A DNA stretch of 64,000 bases from Xenorhabdus ehlersii (GTDB taxonomy: Bacteria; Pseudomonadota; Gammaproteobacteria; Enterobacterales; Enterobacteriaceae): positions 372,001 to 436,000 of the forward strand of contig NZ_RAQI01000003.1 in NCBI RefSeq assembly GCF_003610465.1, written 5' to 3'. The notes below the pieces were generated by a model. The model was not told the origin of the DNA, ran no database searches, and saw nothing but the letters and a program-made list of their open reading frames with translations. How positions within the stretch are numbered: position 1 is the first letter of the stretch; every line of letters begins with the position of its first letter. The position numbers and the translations under genes are program-made. This document shows positions 54,356 to 63,903 of the stretch, piece after piece.

Positions 54356-54949
54356 TTACTTGTAAAGATTCTGTAGCTTATCAATAGGTAATTTATCAAA
54401 CTGTATTTTGTTAAATTGTAAGCTGTCGAAATAGCGAGCGAATGAGAAATTGATGTGTTGTGGAAGAATAATAGCGATCACTACTACCAGTACGGCAATA
54501 AAACGTTCGGCTTTTTTACGTTCCTTACCTCTAAGAATAGGTAAGCAAAAACGTATTCTTAGCGGCCATAACAGTGGAATACCAGCGGGAGTAAGCATAT
54601 CAGCTATAAGATGGCTGATATAACCGATAACCATTGCATGGACAAAGTCAGTTGGAATGGGCCAATTAGACGGTATTTCAGTCTGGAATAGAGTAACTCC
54701 CACAAGCAGCGCTAATAAACTATGTGTAAATCCACGATGTCCACATAATCGCGCGATTGGAATGGATATAAAGCGGAACAATCTGCCTAAGGTTGAACTT
54801 GGATGGTCGATATCTGGCAACAATGAAGCCAGAAGTACGCCGGGAAGCATGTGTAACCAGTCTCCCTGTGCTATTTCTGGTGTGATTTCTAGCTGGTGAG
54901 CCAATACAAGGCTGGCAACGGAAAAAAGAAGATGCCCTTCTGCTGTCAT
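54356..54949 (-). CDS. ydjM: SOS-linked inner-membrane protein YdjM
   Basis: This 197-aa member of the YdjM/YbcI LexA-regulated membrane hydrolase family starts MTAEGHLLFSVASLVLAHQL. It carries LPGVLLASLLPDIDHPSSTLGR and CGHRGFTHSLLAL, whose His/Asp residues are the family's putative metal ligands, and ISHLIADMLTPAGIPLLWPL. It has about four membrane segments. A perfect LexA box precedes it, matching E. coli ydjM regulation. Confidence 0.94.
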   Translation of the reverse strand: MTAEGHLLFSVASLVLAHQLEITPEIAQGDWLHMLPGVLLASLLPDIDHPSSTLGRLFRFISIPIARLCGHRGFTHSLLALLVGVTLFQTEIPSNWPIPTDFVHAMVIGYISHLIADMLTPAGIPLLWPLRIRFCLPILRGKERKKAERFIAVLVVVIAIILPQHINFSFARYFDSLQFNKIQFDKLPIDKLQNLYK

Positions 54950-54980
54950 AACGATTTATACTAATTATTTATGCTGATTG

Positions 54981-54996
54981 CTGTTTATACATACAG
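54981..54996 (-). promoter_or_regulatory. LexA (SOS) box of ydjM
   Basis: CTGT-TTATACAT-ACAG is an exact CTGT-N8-ACAG operator 32 bp upstream of the ydjM start. E. coli ydjM is a known SOS gene. Confidence 0.9.
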
Positions 54997-55131
54997 TGAG
55001 GCAGTATAGAGGGTTTTGCCTGAGGAAGATAGAGGGTAACCAGGAAATTTTTTAAACTGTGGCTTGGTTGGTTGAGGGAGAGGTTGATATTTGCGCTGCC
55101 ATATACGAGAAATAGGGCAGCGCGGTGGCTA

Positions 55132-55794
55132 TTAAGTAATATTTTCTATTGTTAATTTTTCCAGAGAATTCAGTTTAATGTCAGCCAATGACCAGCGGGG
55201 ATCATCAAAATGGTGAGAGGCCGGGACGACAATTGAGCGCATTCTCGCTGCTTTGGTTGCTATCATACCGTTAAATGAGTCCTCTAATGTAAGGCAGTTA
55301 GTTGGGTTGACTCCAAGTTGACTGGCTGCCAGTAAATAAACTTCGGGATGTGGTTTGCTGTAAGGTAAGTGTGCAGCAGAAACGACAACATCAAAGTAAT
55401 GTCGTAGGTTAAACAATTCGAGCACTTTTTTGATCATTTCATAGGGTGAAGCGGAGGCAAGGCCAATTTTTAACCCACGTTCGCGACAGAGATTTAAAGC
55501 ATGTTCCACTCCAGGCAGTAAAGGACGGTTTTTTTCAACTGATTGAACGACATAATCGATGATGCGTTGCCCAACTTCACTTTTAGAGGTGTCTTGCCAA
55601 GGTGATGCTTGATACCATAGCTCAACAACGTGATCGATTCGTAACCCCAATGTGTCAGGCAGGTTTTTTGCTAAATTTAAATCTAGCCCTAATTCACTGA
55701 ATACGCTTTTTTCTCCCTGTTTCCAATAAGGTTCAGAATCAATCAGCAAACCATCCATATCAAAAACAGCGGCTTCTATAGAACAAAATGACAT
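55132..55794 (-). CDS. hxpB: HAD sugar-phosphatase HxpB (YniC)
   Basis: This 220-aa HAD hydrolase dephosphorylates hexitol phosphates and 2-deoxyglucose-6-phosphate. The motifs are complete: AAVFDMDGLLIDSEPYW (nucleophile Asp and general acid Asp), GLASASPYEMI (motif II), PYSKPHPEVYL (motif III Lys) and CLTLEDSFNGMIATKAA (motif IV acids). The length matches E. coli YniC. It lies between ydjM and yniB, as in E. coli, but about 1.2 kb of decayed DNA follows it here. Confidence 0.95.
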   Translation of the reverse strand: MSFCSIEAAVFDMDGLLIDSEPYWKQGEKSVFSELGLDLNLAKNLPDTLGLRIDHVVELWYQASPWQDTSKSEVGQRIIDYVVQSVEKNRPLLPGVEHALNLCRERGLKIGLASASPYEMIKKVLELFNLRHYFDVVVSAAHLPYSKPHPEVYLLAASQLGVNPTNCLTLEDSFNGMIATKAARMRSIVVPASHHFDDPRWSLADIKLNSLEKLTIENIT

Positions 55795-55989
55795 CTCAAA
55801 TCTCTCCGCGATGATAACAGTGATTAAAGAGGTTTGATTGTAACAATTCCAATAAATTAAATCTCGATGTGGGGAATAACAAAGAAAAAGATAGTTTCAT
55901 CGGTAAAGTAAGATAATGACGGGTAAACTTAAACCATACCAATTAATGCAAATGAACTATGGATTTGTAACTAACAGCCCCATTGCAGG

Positions 55990-56109
55990 GATTTTTTGTT
56001 GGTCAGTATAGCTGATGAACAGCGTTTGCCTTTCGATGTCAAAGTGCCGAATGCAACAACGCAAAAAGCAATGGAAGAACTGAACGCGGGAGGGGAAGAG
56101 ATTCGATAG
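55990..56109 (+). pseudogene. DinJ/RelB-type antitoxin, C-terminal fragment
   Basis: The frame FLLVSIADEQRLPFDVKVPN then ATTQKAMEELNAGGEEIR, stop, is the typical antitoxin end (LPFxxxVPNxxTxxAMxEL). The DNA-binding N-terminal half is missing. Confidence 0.65.
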
Positions 56110-56138
56110 CGTGTCTGTACTAATGGCGGATTTGCATG

Positions 56139-56383
56139 TGGACGATTGAGCGCTCAACAGCATTTAAACGGGACTATAAACGAGAATCTAAGGGGCCACA
56201 TCGAGCTGACCTTGTGATGTAACCGCCTTGGAGGCATTAGCTAATGATAAGCCCCTGGAACCCCACCAACGCGATCATGACCTGAGCGGCAATTGGTCAG
56301 GTTACAGAGAATGCCACATAAAGCCGGATAGTGAAACCCTGTAATTAGTCAGACTTGGCTCTCATAGTCAACTATTTGGTTGA
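56139..56383 (+). pseudogene. YafQ/RelE-type toxin, frameshifted
   Basis: WTIERSTAFKRDYKRESKGPH is followed by a frameshift at about 56218. Then come TALEALANDKPLEPHQRDHD, LSGNWSGYRECHIKPDSETL, a stop, and LVRLGSHSQLFG. It aligns through its length with YafQ mRNA endonucleases (SGxWxGYRxCHxxPD). The active histidines are readable but the gene is broken. With the preceding antitoxin scrap it forms a dead dinJ-yafQ-like module. Confidence 0.72.
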
Positions 56384-56425
56384 ATTTTTTAGATCTTCTC
56401 GCGCGAGTTTTTTATTGGGCGCTAT

Positions 56426-56515
56426 TATGTAAAATATTCCCCCTGAACTGCACATTGAAGTCACCGAATTGGACGGTGATGCCCTGATTGAACTGTATGA
56501 ATTTGATTAACCTCT
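56426..56515 (+). pseudogene. phage lambda gpL-like minor tail fragment
   Basis: NIPPELHIEVTELDGDALIE, LYEFD, then a stop. This is the start of lambda-type minor tail protein L; the codon after the ATG is a stop (TAA), so it is dead. The following DNA to about 56780 shows no frame. Confidence 0.5.
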
Positions 56516-56782
56516 ATTGGCGGAAGCCGATATCGGTTCTATGGTGGCGTGAATCAGTATCATCAACCTGAAGTAGCACAACAATTTCTCACCTTTAACT
56601 TCTGCATGGTGCAGATATGCTTCCGTTTCAAACGGGGCGATTAAATATCGATCAGGCTGGTGAAGTTAACTATAGGGAAGATCACCACGGTTGCTACTTT
56701 TCCTCAAAGTGAGGATAAATGAAGATATCAAAGGGTTATAAATGACACAGGAGGGCTTGAGTTTAAGCCGTCTAGTAAAGCC

Positions 56783-57043
56783 TTATAAAACAACATGGTC
56801 AAGATTTTGACCATCTTTAAGGTAGGTATGGTGATTTCCACTATACTCTTTGCTTGTGTAAGTATCCCATATGTTAAGGGCAGATTTCTGGCCTATAGTG
56901 ATAGTAGCTTCCTTTCTATCCTCACCTTGACACTCTCCATTTATTGCGCCTAATGTTATAAATCCATTACTACATGCCGTAGTAAGTGCGTTTTCTGTTT
57001 GTACATGGTCGTGTTCATCTTTAAGTTTGTGAAGGCGATTATT
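56783..57043 (-). pseudogene. open frame without start, unidentified
   Basis: The minus-strand open frame has no ATG: HKLKDEHDHVQTENALTTAC, FITLGAINGECQGEDRKEAT, ALNIWDTYTSKEYSGNHHTY, ending VVL. Two cysteines suggest an extracytoplasmic protein domain that lost its N terminus. No family is recognised. Confidence 0.35.
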
Positions 57044-57077
57044 TTAATAATAAATTGTTTTTAATGGGTAATTTAAT

Positions 57078-57653
57078 ATGTACACATATTCACAAGCAGG
57101 ATATGTAGCTATCGCTAAGCGAATTTTGGGCTGGATTATTTTTGTACCCTCCCTATTGTCGACTTTTGTCTCAGTGATTAATCTGGTCGCAGGGCAACAT
57201 GGTGTTAAAGGTGACGGTGTTAAAAGTGATGGTGTTGGAGGTGGTGGTGTTAACGCGGTATTGAATGATTTTCTTCAAATGATGACAGAAATGATTAAAT
57301 TCAATACACCATTTTTGGATTTTTTCTGGAAGCATTCTCCAATCCCTGATCGTGTTGCTGAAATCACAGGGGAAAATATCAGCTTTTTTGTCATTTATAT
57401 GCTGATGTTTGTGGGGTTGGCAATGAGTGCATCTGGATTGAGAATGTATCGTCAATTTAAATTCATCAAAGAACGTATTGAAGATCAAATGGTCTTTGAA
57501 CACGCACAGGAAAGTGGAGTAACCAAGGAACAATTGAAAGCTAAAATTGCGTTCCCCTCTCATTCTTTATTCAGCCAGATTTTTATCCTTTACATATCAC
57601 CAATCATTATCGGTGCAATTGCTTACTTTTTATTTAAATTTTTAGGGTGGTAA
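57078..57653 (+). CDS. yniB: inner-membrane protein YniB
   Basis: This 191-aa protein matches E. coli YniB (178 aa): YSQAGYVAIAKRILGWIIFVPSLLSTFVSV, FLDFFWKHSPIPD, FFVIYMLMFVGLAMSASGLRMYRQ and the terminal FILYISPIIIGAIAYFLFKF. It has about three to four membrane helices and no known function. It is longer than usual because of a Gly/Val/Asp repeat (GVKGDGVKSDGVGGGGV) after the first helix, encoded by a 15-bp tandem repeat. Located between hxpB and yniA, as in E. coli. Confidence 0.92.
   Translation: MYTYSQAGYVAIAKRILGWIIFVPSLLSTFVSVINLVAGQHGVKGDGVKSDGVGGGGVNAVLNDFLQMMTEMIKFNTPFLDFFWKHSPIPDRVAEITGENISFFVIYMLMFVGLAMSASGLRMYRQFKFIKERIEDQMVFEHAQESGVTKEQLKAKIAFPSHSLFSQIFILYISPIIIGAIAYFLFKFLGW
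57201..57254 (+). repeat. 15-bp tandem repeat inside yniB
   Basis: About 3.6 copies of a GGTGTTAAAGGTGAC-like unit encode G-V-K-G-D-type pentapeptides. Copy number changes would keep the reading frame. Confidence 0.7.
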
Positions 57654-57812
57654 TGTAATTAAACGATAGTTAATAACAGTGTAAGAATGCTCAATGTCGC
57701 GTTTGATTTAAAATGAATTTATATTTTTAATATAATAAATTTCACTTTTGTTTTTGAGTAATTGAGCTATTATCAATAATTAAATATCATATTAATTTAA
57801 GTTTTCTTATAC

Positions 57813-58676
57813 CTATTCAGATAAAAGTTTATCAATCATCTTTTGTATTAGAATAAAATTCTCTCCCCCGAAAATATTACATTTATTTAACAAGTAGTAA
57901 AGTTGGTAAATAGGTTGACGTTCAAGGAAATCTTTAGGTAATGGCCAGATACTCTGGTAACCATCAAATATTTGTAAAGGAATATCTGGGTAAAGTGGCA
58001 GCATCGCCAGATCACATTCGCGATCACCCCAATAGCAGGCGGGATCAAAAGTGACGGCACAATTATCGTTCAATGATGCACAGTTCATGGGCCACAGGTC
58101 GCCATGCAGGAGAGAAGGTTGGGGGTGATGATTGTGTAGTTTGTCACTGATTACTTGAACAATCTGGTTAATATCTCCAAATACAATTCCTTTATCAGCG
58201 GCAAGTTGCAATTGCCATCCGATGCGTTTTTCGGCGTAAAAATGATCCCAACGCTTTTGCCACCCGTTAGGTTGTATGGTGGTTGCTAGCATGTTATCAA
58301 AATCAAAGCCAAATTTAGGCTGTTCACTCCATTGATGTAACTTGGCAAGGTGTTGGCCAAAAAGATACGCATTGTGTGGGTTAAATGGTTTTATAGGTAA
58401 ATGCTCCAGCAACAGGAAGCTATAGTTGCGGTCGTGACCGACATCATAAACATCAGGAACACGGGTTGTTTTGCTGCGAGCCAGTAATTCCAGTTGCTCA
58501 GCTTCTGCTTTAAAAATTGGCAGCATTTCTTTCACGTTGGATTTGATAAAGATATGTTGTTCACCATATTTAATGTGCCAGGCACGGTGAATCTCTCCTC
58601 CGGCCAATTCCTTTTTATCGTGAATTTCAGCGTCACCAAAATGCTCACTTAATAGACGGCTCACTGTTTGCCACAT
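57813..58676 (-). CDS. yniA: fructosamine-kinase family protein YniA
   Basis: This 287-aa kinase of the fructosamine/ketosamine-3-kinase family probably repairs glycated molecules. It shows LAGGEIHRAWHIKYGEQHIFIKSN (ATP-binding Lys), FLLLEHLPI, LLHGDLWPMNCA (catalytic Asp) and DPACYWGDRECDLAML (metal-binding Asp). The length and neighbours match E. coli YniA. Confidence 0.94.
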   Translation of the reverse strand: MWQTVSRLLSEHFGDAEIHDKKELAGGEIHRAWHIKYGEQHIFIKSNVKEMLPIFKAEAEQLELLARSKTTRVPDVYDVGHDRNYSFLLLEHLPIKPFNPHNAYLFGQHLAKLHQWSEQPKFGFDFDNMLATTIQPNGWQKRWDHFYAEKRIGWQLQLAADKGIVFGDINQIVQVISDKLHNHHPQPSLLHGDLWPMNCASLNDNCAVTFDPACYWGDRECDLAMLPLYPDIPLQIFDGYQSIWPLPKDFLERQPIYQLYYLLNKCNIFGGENFILIQKMIDKLLSE

Positions 58677-58808
58677 GCTTCACCTCATTAAGTTGACAGT
58701 TGCTATGCTTATATTACAGACAGATGTAACATTTGAACAGGATAAAAGGAGTTTTAATAGGAATTAATAAGGCCATATCTCAAATTTGATATGGCACTCT
58801 ATTATTTT

Positions 58809-59705
58809 TTAATTTGATTTTTCTGGAATTGATACCTCTTGGGATGAGATTTTTTCAAATGTTCCTTTGTTTGCTTTTTTGCAAGCTAATTTTATTTGGT
58901 CATAAATAAGTGCAATAGTGAAGAAAATTGCCTGAATGATTACGATACAAGGGCCTGTTTCACCATCAATATGGAAGCTGATGATTGTTCCAAGTACGCT
59001 GGATGATATAGAAGCAACCATTGCCACAATCAGCATGCGATCAAAGCTCCGGCAAAGCATAAAAGCAATAATGCCGGGGGAGATTAACATCGCAATGACT
59101 AGGATAATACCGACGGCCTGCAAAGATGCGACAATTGTCAGGGCCAGCAGCGATAATAACCCGTAATGGAGAAGTTTCACAGGAAGTCCAACTACTCGTG
59201 CCTGATTGGGATCGAAGCAGTAGAGCATGAAATCTTTTCTTTTTAGCAGCACAATAGCCAGCGTGATCCCTGCAATGCACAGGGTTTGGAGTAATTCATG
59301 CTGGGTAATGCCGAGTATGCTGCCGAATAAAATGTGTGTCAGGTGTTGATCCGTATCTATACGAGTAAACAGGACTAACCCAAATGCAAACATACCTGAG
59401 AAAACAATTCCCATGACCGTATCTTCTTTGATTCGGCTATGTTCTTTTAGATACCCTGTAGCGAATGCACAAGATATACCAGAAAGGAAAGCACCTATTG
59501 CAAGTGGTATGCCTGTTACAAAAGCGAGCACTATGCCTGGCAAAACAGCATGGGAAATGGCATCTCCCATCAATGACCAACCCTTTAAGACTAAGTAACA
59601 GGAAAGTACAGCACAAACAGCTCCTACCATAATGGCAGCATAGATAGCTCGTCGCATAAACCCATGCATGAAAGGTTCAGTAATTAATTCAATAAATGTG
59701 TTCAT
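58809..59705 (-). CDS. yfeD: Mn/Fe ABC transporter permease YfeD
   Basis: YfeD is a 298-aa ABC-3 family permease with about eight transmembrane helices: [55 protein letters not shown] and ISPGIIAFMLCRSFDRMLIV. With YfeC it forms the membrane channel. It is the last gene of yfeABCD and overlaps yfeC by 4 bp, so is translationally coupled. Confidence 0.95.
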   Translation of the reverse strand: MNTFIELITEPFMHGFMRRAIYAAIMVGAVCAVLSCYLVLKGWSLMGDAISHAVLPGIVLAFVTGIPLAIGAFLSGISCAFATGYLKEHSRIKEDTVMGIVFSGMFAFGLVLFTRIDTDQHLTHILFGSILGITQHELLQTLCIAGITLAIVLLKRKDFMLYCFDPNQARVVGLPVKLLHYGLLSLLALTIVASLQAVGIILVIAMLISPGIIAFMLCRSFDRMLIVAMVASISSSVLGTIISFHIDGETGPCIVIIQAIFFTIALIYDQIKLACKKANKGTFEKISSQEVSIPEKSN

Positions 59706-60577
59706 GAGCGTTGTTCCTGAATCAATGCCAGAGATTCCTTTCTGGCTCGTTTGCGAGAGGCTAACGTGCCATGTTTAGGGGCAAAGAAGAACGCGAGTAA
59801 GAAAATCACTGTTTGTATGGTGACAATGACCCCCCCAGTTGCACCGTTGAGGAAATAACTCACATATGCACCGATACCACTCGTGAGTGAACCGATGGCG
59901 ACGGCAATAATCAACAAATATTTAAATCTATCTGTTAATAAATAAGCGGTTGCACCAGGCGTTACAACCATTGCGATAACCAAGATAGCGCCTACTGTTT
60001 GTAATGCAGCAACGGTACAGGCACTTAATAAAGTGAAGAAAATGATTTTCAACCGTAACGGTGATAATCCAATAGAACGTGCATGGGTTTCATCAAAGAA
60101 AACAACCAACAGATCTTTCCAAAGTACCATTAAGATAATGAAGGAAACTGCAATAATGATTTCAACTTGTAAAACATCTTCATCAGCGATTCCCAGAATA
60201 TTGCCTAAAATAATGGTTTGTACATTTACGGATGTAGGGTTTAAAGAAACGATCAATAATCCGACAGCAAAAAAAGTGGAGAATATAAAACCGATCACCG
60301 CATCTTCACGTAACCGAGTGATATGACGTACCAATGTCATTGATAATGCAGCGAGCATCCCTGTAAAAAAAGCACCACCTGCATAAGGTAAACCGAGAGC
60401 ATATGCACCTGCGACACCGGGCACAACAGAGTGGGAGAGGGCGTCTCCCATTAGCGACCAGCCTTTTAGCATCAGATAAGCGGATAAGAAAGCACAGACA
60501 CCCCCAACAATAGTGCTTACCCACATGGCTTTCACCATGTAGTTGTAACTGAATGGTTGTAAAAGCAGTTCCATCAT
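59702..60577 (-). CDS. yfeC: Mn/Fe ABC transporter permease YfeC
   Basis: YfeC is a 291-aa ABC-3 permease closely similar in layout to Yfe[41 protein letters not shown] and [20 protein letters not shown]. It overlaps yfeD and yfeB by 4 bp on each side. It is part of the same transcription and translation unit. Confidence 0.95.
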   Translation of the reverse strand: MMELLLQPFSYNYMVKAMWVSTIVGGVCAFLSAYLMLKGWSLMGDALSHSVVPGVAGAYALGLPYAGGAFFTGMLAALSMTLVRHITRLREDAVIGFIFSTFFAVGLLIVSLNPTSVNVQTIILGNILGIADEDVLQVEIIIAVSFIILMVLWKDLLVVFFDETHARSIGLSPLRLKIIFFTLLSACTVAALQTVGAILVIAMVVTPGATAYLLTDRFKYLLIIAVAIGSLTSGIGAYVSYFLNGATGGVIVTIQTVIFLLAFFFAPKHGTLASRKRARKESLALIQEQRS

Positions 60578-61485
60578 GGTTGATTTTCCTTTTGTTTGGG
60601 GTTTTGTCGCGGTGGAATATGATGATCATGTCCGTAAAAGACGGCAGCACGTTCATCATCGGTTATGACTGTCAGTGAGCGTGGATCATCATCTTTATGC
60701 AGCTCAGGAGCGGAAAGATTAATATGACGCAAGACACCACCGAAGGTAATTTCCAGATTTTTTTGAGTAAACGTGTTTTCAGTTTGGCCACTTGCGAGCA
60801 CGGTGCGGTTGATCAAAATAACGTGATCACAAAATTCAGGCACACTGCCAAGGTTATGAGTTGATACTAAAACCAAATGCCCTTCGTCACGTAAGTCACG
60901 AAGTAAGTCAATAATGGCATTTTCTGTTTTAACGTCCACTCCAGTAAAAGGCTCATCCAGTAGCAGAACTTTCCCTTCTTGAGCTAATGCACGGGCTAAA
61001 AATGCTCGTTTTTTCTGCCCGCCGGAAAGTTCACCAATTTGGCGATCACGCAATTCTGTCAGCCCGACACGTTCAAGGGCTTTATTGACGATTTCATGAT
61101 CACGCTTGCTGGGACGGCGCAAAAATCCCATTTTTCCATAGCGTCCCATCATGACAACATCGGAAACCAGAACCGGAAAATTCCAATCTACATCCTCAGT
61201 TTGAGGAACATATGCGATGATATTTTGTTTTAATGCGGCTCTGATAGGTTGATCGTTGAGGGTAACCTTTCCATGTGAAGGTGTTACTAATCCCATGATT
61301 GTTTTGAATAATGTGGATTTACCGCTGCCATTCATGCCTACCAGCGCACAAATTGTGCCGCCAGTAATGTCAAAACTGGCATCATAAATAGCAGTATGTC
61401 CATTGTTGTAAGTGACAGTGGCGTTATCCACAATTAAATGAGGATGCTCAAATAACGATTGGTGGTTTAATGATGAGCGATTCAT
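60574..61485 (-). CDS. yfeB: Mn/Fe ABC transporter ATPase YfeB
   Basis: YfeB is a 303-aa ATP-binding subunit with Walker [17 protein letters not shown]-loop [17 protein letters not shown] signature [15 protein letters not shown], Walker [13 protein letters not shown] and the H-loop STHN. It powers metal import through YfeC/YfeD. A histidine-rich tail (YGHDHHIPP) is seen, as in related metal-transport ATPases. Confidence 0.96.
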   Translation of the reverse strand: MNRSSLNHQSLFEHPHLIVDNATVTYNNGHTAIYDASFDITGGTICALVGMNGSGKSTLFKTIMGLVTPSHGKVTLNDQPIRAALKQNIIAYVPQTEDVDWNFPVLVSDVVMMGRYGKMGFLRRPSKRDHEIVNKALERVGLTELRDRQIGELSGGQKKRAFLARALAQEGKVLLLDEPFTGVDVKTENAIIDLLRDLRDEGHLVLVSTHNLGSVPEFCDHVILINRTVLASGQTENTFTQKNLEITFGGVLRHINLSAPELHKDDDPRSLTVITDDERAAVFYGHDHHIPPRQNPKQKENQP

Positions 61486-62396
61486 TGATTAAATCCTTTT
61501 GCGATAGTGTCTACAGTGGTGTTAAGTAGATCGATATAAGTTGGAACCGGTCCTTTTTGCGTGGAAAGGGAGTCTACATAAAGTACCCCGCCGTAACGAG
61601 CTCCTGTTTCTTTACTGACTTGTCTTGCTGGTTTATCTGAAACAGTGCTTTCACTAAAGACAACTGGGATCTTATTAGCTCTTACTGTATCAATGACACG
61701 GCGAACCTGTTGTGGGGAACCTTGTTCCTCAGCATTAATTGGCCACAAGTAAACTTCTTTGAAACCATAATCTTGTGTGAGATAACTGAAAGCACCTTCA
61801 CTGGTGACCAGCCAGCGTTGTTCTTCAGGAATACGAGAAAGACGTTCTCTAAGAGGCGCATCCAATTGAGCCATTTTCTCTGCATAAGCTTTGGCATTAC
61901 GATTATAAATTTCGGCATTCTCAGGATCGTATTTGACAAAAGCTTTACGGATATTTTCGATATAGATCAGCGCATTTTTTGGTGACATCCAGGCATGGGG
62001 GTTAGGGTTTTTATTGTAAGGTCCTTCGCGAATCGGTAAAGGAGTAATACCTTCGGTTATAACCGCAGCAGGTATGTCTTGCATGTTTTCAAAGAATCGT
62101 TCGAACCAGCGTTCTAAATTTAAGCCATTCCAAAGGATAAGGTCTGCACGCTGTGCCTTGATGATATCTTTGGGAGTGGGTTGATAATCATGGATTTCTG
62201 CGCCAGGTTTAGTGATTGACTCGACAATTGCTGCGTCTCCTGCGACATTTTGGGCCATATCTTGAATAATAGTAAATGTTGTAACCACTCTGAATTTTTT
62301 CTCGGCATGAGCTTGCTGGCTGAATAACGCCATTGTGAATAGAACAAGGATCAGATTGAATATCGGAAAATCAGAAAGAGAATATTTTTTATTCAT
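61482..62396 (-). CDS. yfeA: Mn/Fe periplasmic binding protein YfeA
   Basis: YfeA is a 304-aa cluster A-I metal-binding lipoprotein-like or soluble receptor with signal segment ending QQAHA. Metal ligands of the family are visible: [13 protein letters not shown] (His), [11 protein letters not shown] (His), [12 protein letters not shown] (Glu) and VLYVDSLS (Asp). It is the first gene of yfeABCD, downstream of a perfect Fur box. In Photorhabdus and Yersinia this system takes up iron and manganese during infection. Confidence 0.95.
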   Translation of the reverse strand: MNKKYSLSDFPIFNLILVLFTMALFSQQAHAEKKFRVVTTFTIIQDMAQNVAGDAAIVESITKPGAEIHDYQPTPKDIIKAQRADLILWNGLNLERWFERFFENMQDIPAAVITEGITPLPIREGPYNKNPNPHAWMSPKNALIYIENIRKAFVKYDPENAEIYNRNAKAYAEKMAQLDAPLRERLSRIPEEQRWLVTSEGAFSYLTQDYGFKEVYLWPINAEEQGSPQQVRRVIDTVRANKIPVVFSESTVSDKPARQVSKETGARYGGVLYVDSLSTQKGPVPTYIDLLNTTVDTIAKGFNQ

Positions 62397-62430
62397 TATG
62401 GTAAACCCTACTTGTTGTACATATAATTAT

Positions 62431-62445
62431 TGATAATGATTATCA
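62431..62445 (-). promoter_or_regulatory. Fur box of yfeABCD
   Basis: TGATAAT-G-ATTATCA is a perfect 7-1-7 Fur operator 35 bp upstream of the yfeA start. It predicts iron (and perhaps manganese) repression of the operon. Confidence 0.9.
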
Positions 62446-62690
62446 GTATCATTTGTGTAAAGTCAAGGCGATAGAGACAAAATTGACGATAAATTCGATA
62501 GATGCTCCTTAAGTTCTTACTGATTGATATGACAACGACACACCTCATGCGAACAAAAAAACAGCATGTTGTCTAGCGTTAACCACGAGCAATAAAGAGA
62601 TTTATTTTGATAAGTGATAGAAAAATATTTTTGGTTTATCAGTAAAATTATATATCCTTTATAGGATTAATTTTATTTAGGGGGAGCAGC

Positions 62691-63371
62691 ATGAAATTAA
62701 AACTCCGTTGCATTGCGGTAGTATTATTGTTGTCAGGATGTGCAAGCCAACAAGTATATCAATCAGACAGTAATAGACAAACAACAGTAAAACGTATGCT
62801 TGACGGCAATAAGGCTGCTTTTGGTACCCGTAAATTGACAAATAGGTTTAAATCCACCCCATTTGATGGCTTGATTACGCAATCCGCAAAACGTTATGGT
62901 GTTGATGAAACGCTCATCAAAGCGATTATTCAGGTGGAATCAGGTTTTCGTCCAGAGGTTGTTAGTAAATCGAATGCAGTTGGGCTAATGCAGATTAAGG
63001 CGTCTACGGCTGGGCGAGATGCTTACAGAGTGAAAGGGAAATCAGGACAACCAACTATGCGTGAATTGAAAGATCCTGAAACTAACATCGACCTTGGTAC
63101 TGCCTACATCAGCATTTTGAAAAAACAGCATCTGGAAGGTATCTCTAATCCAGAAACACTGTACTATGCAACGATAGTTGCTTATGTAAATGGTGCAGGG
63201 GCATTATTGCGAACGTTTGATGCAAACCGAGTTTTGGCAATTAATAAAATTAATCGAATGACTCCGAATGAGTTCTATCAATATGTTCAAAATAATCATC
63301 CTGCACCACAGGCTTCGCGTTATTTATGGAAAGTTAAAAATGCTTATCGTGCTTTAGGTGTAACTTATTAA
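62691..63371 (+). CDS. emtA: membrane-bound lytic murein transglycosylase EmtA (MltE)
   Basis: This 226-aa endolytic transglycosylase cuts peptidoglycan glycan strands at the outer membrane. The lipoprotein signal reads VVLLLSGCASQ, followed by the SLT domain with AIIQVESGFRPEVVSKSNAVGLMQIKAST (catalytic Glu in QVESG) and VAYVNGAGALLRTF, ending in NHPAPQASRYLWKV. It is about 20 residues longer than E. coli EmtA, mostly in the linker after the lipobox. GGGGAG precedes the ATG. Confidence 0.94.
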   Translation: MKLKLRCIAVVLLLSGCASQQVYQSDSNRQTTVKRMLDGNKAAFGTRKLTNRFKSTPFDGLITQSAKRYGVDETLIKAIIQVESGFRPEVVSKSNAVGLMQIKASTAGRDAYRVKGKSGQPTMRELKDPETNIDLGTAYISILKKQHLEGISNPETLYYATIVAYVNGAGALLRTFDANRVLAINKINRMTPNEFYQYVQNNHPAPQASRYLWKVKNAYRALGVTY

Positions 63372-63903
63372 TTGCAATCGGTGAAATTTAATTAGGATCA
63401 AATAAACTTGATAGCCTGAGTTTTTTATCGGGCAAAACAGTCTTTTGTAAACTATAGATATTACAAATTTGCGATAAACATTTTACAAGCAGTATTGATT
63501 ATTAATCTTTAATTAAAAGCATCCCTGATAATGTATAGTTAAAATTATTTTTCTAATAAAATGGCCTATTCAATAAAAAATAATTATTAGCTGATAACAA
63601 AAAGTAATTTGAATTAATTTAATGGAAGGGGCATTTTATATGGAAACTTATATTTGCTTTTTTATCTAATATTAATAATGTTAATCTTAAACTATTCATC
63701 TTTAAAACTAATACATGCTATGACTATAAATGACAATAATATAAAATCACATGAAATTTATTTAAAGATATTAATGTTTGGCTTAAACTTTTGAATAAAA
63801 AAGTAAGGTGATGATTTTCATGAGTTTTATTGTCAATAAATAAAAAGTCAAGTGATTATGTCCTGAAATTATATATAAAAAACACTCAATTAAGGAGTAA
63901 TTC
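63372..63903. other. AT-rich leader before the last gene
   Basis: No ORF is supported in about 530 bp. The region is extremely AT-rich and ends in AAGGAG, a strong ribosome-binding site for the gene at 63904. Long AT-rich leaders of this kind often carry promoters for regulated genes; no specific site was recognised. Confidence 0.5.
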
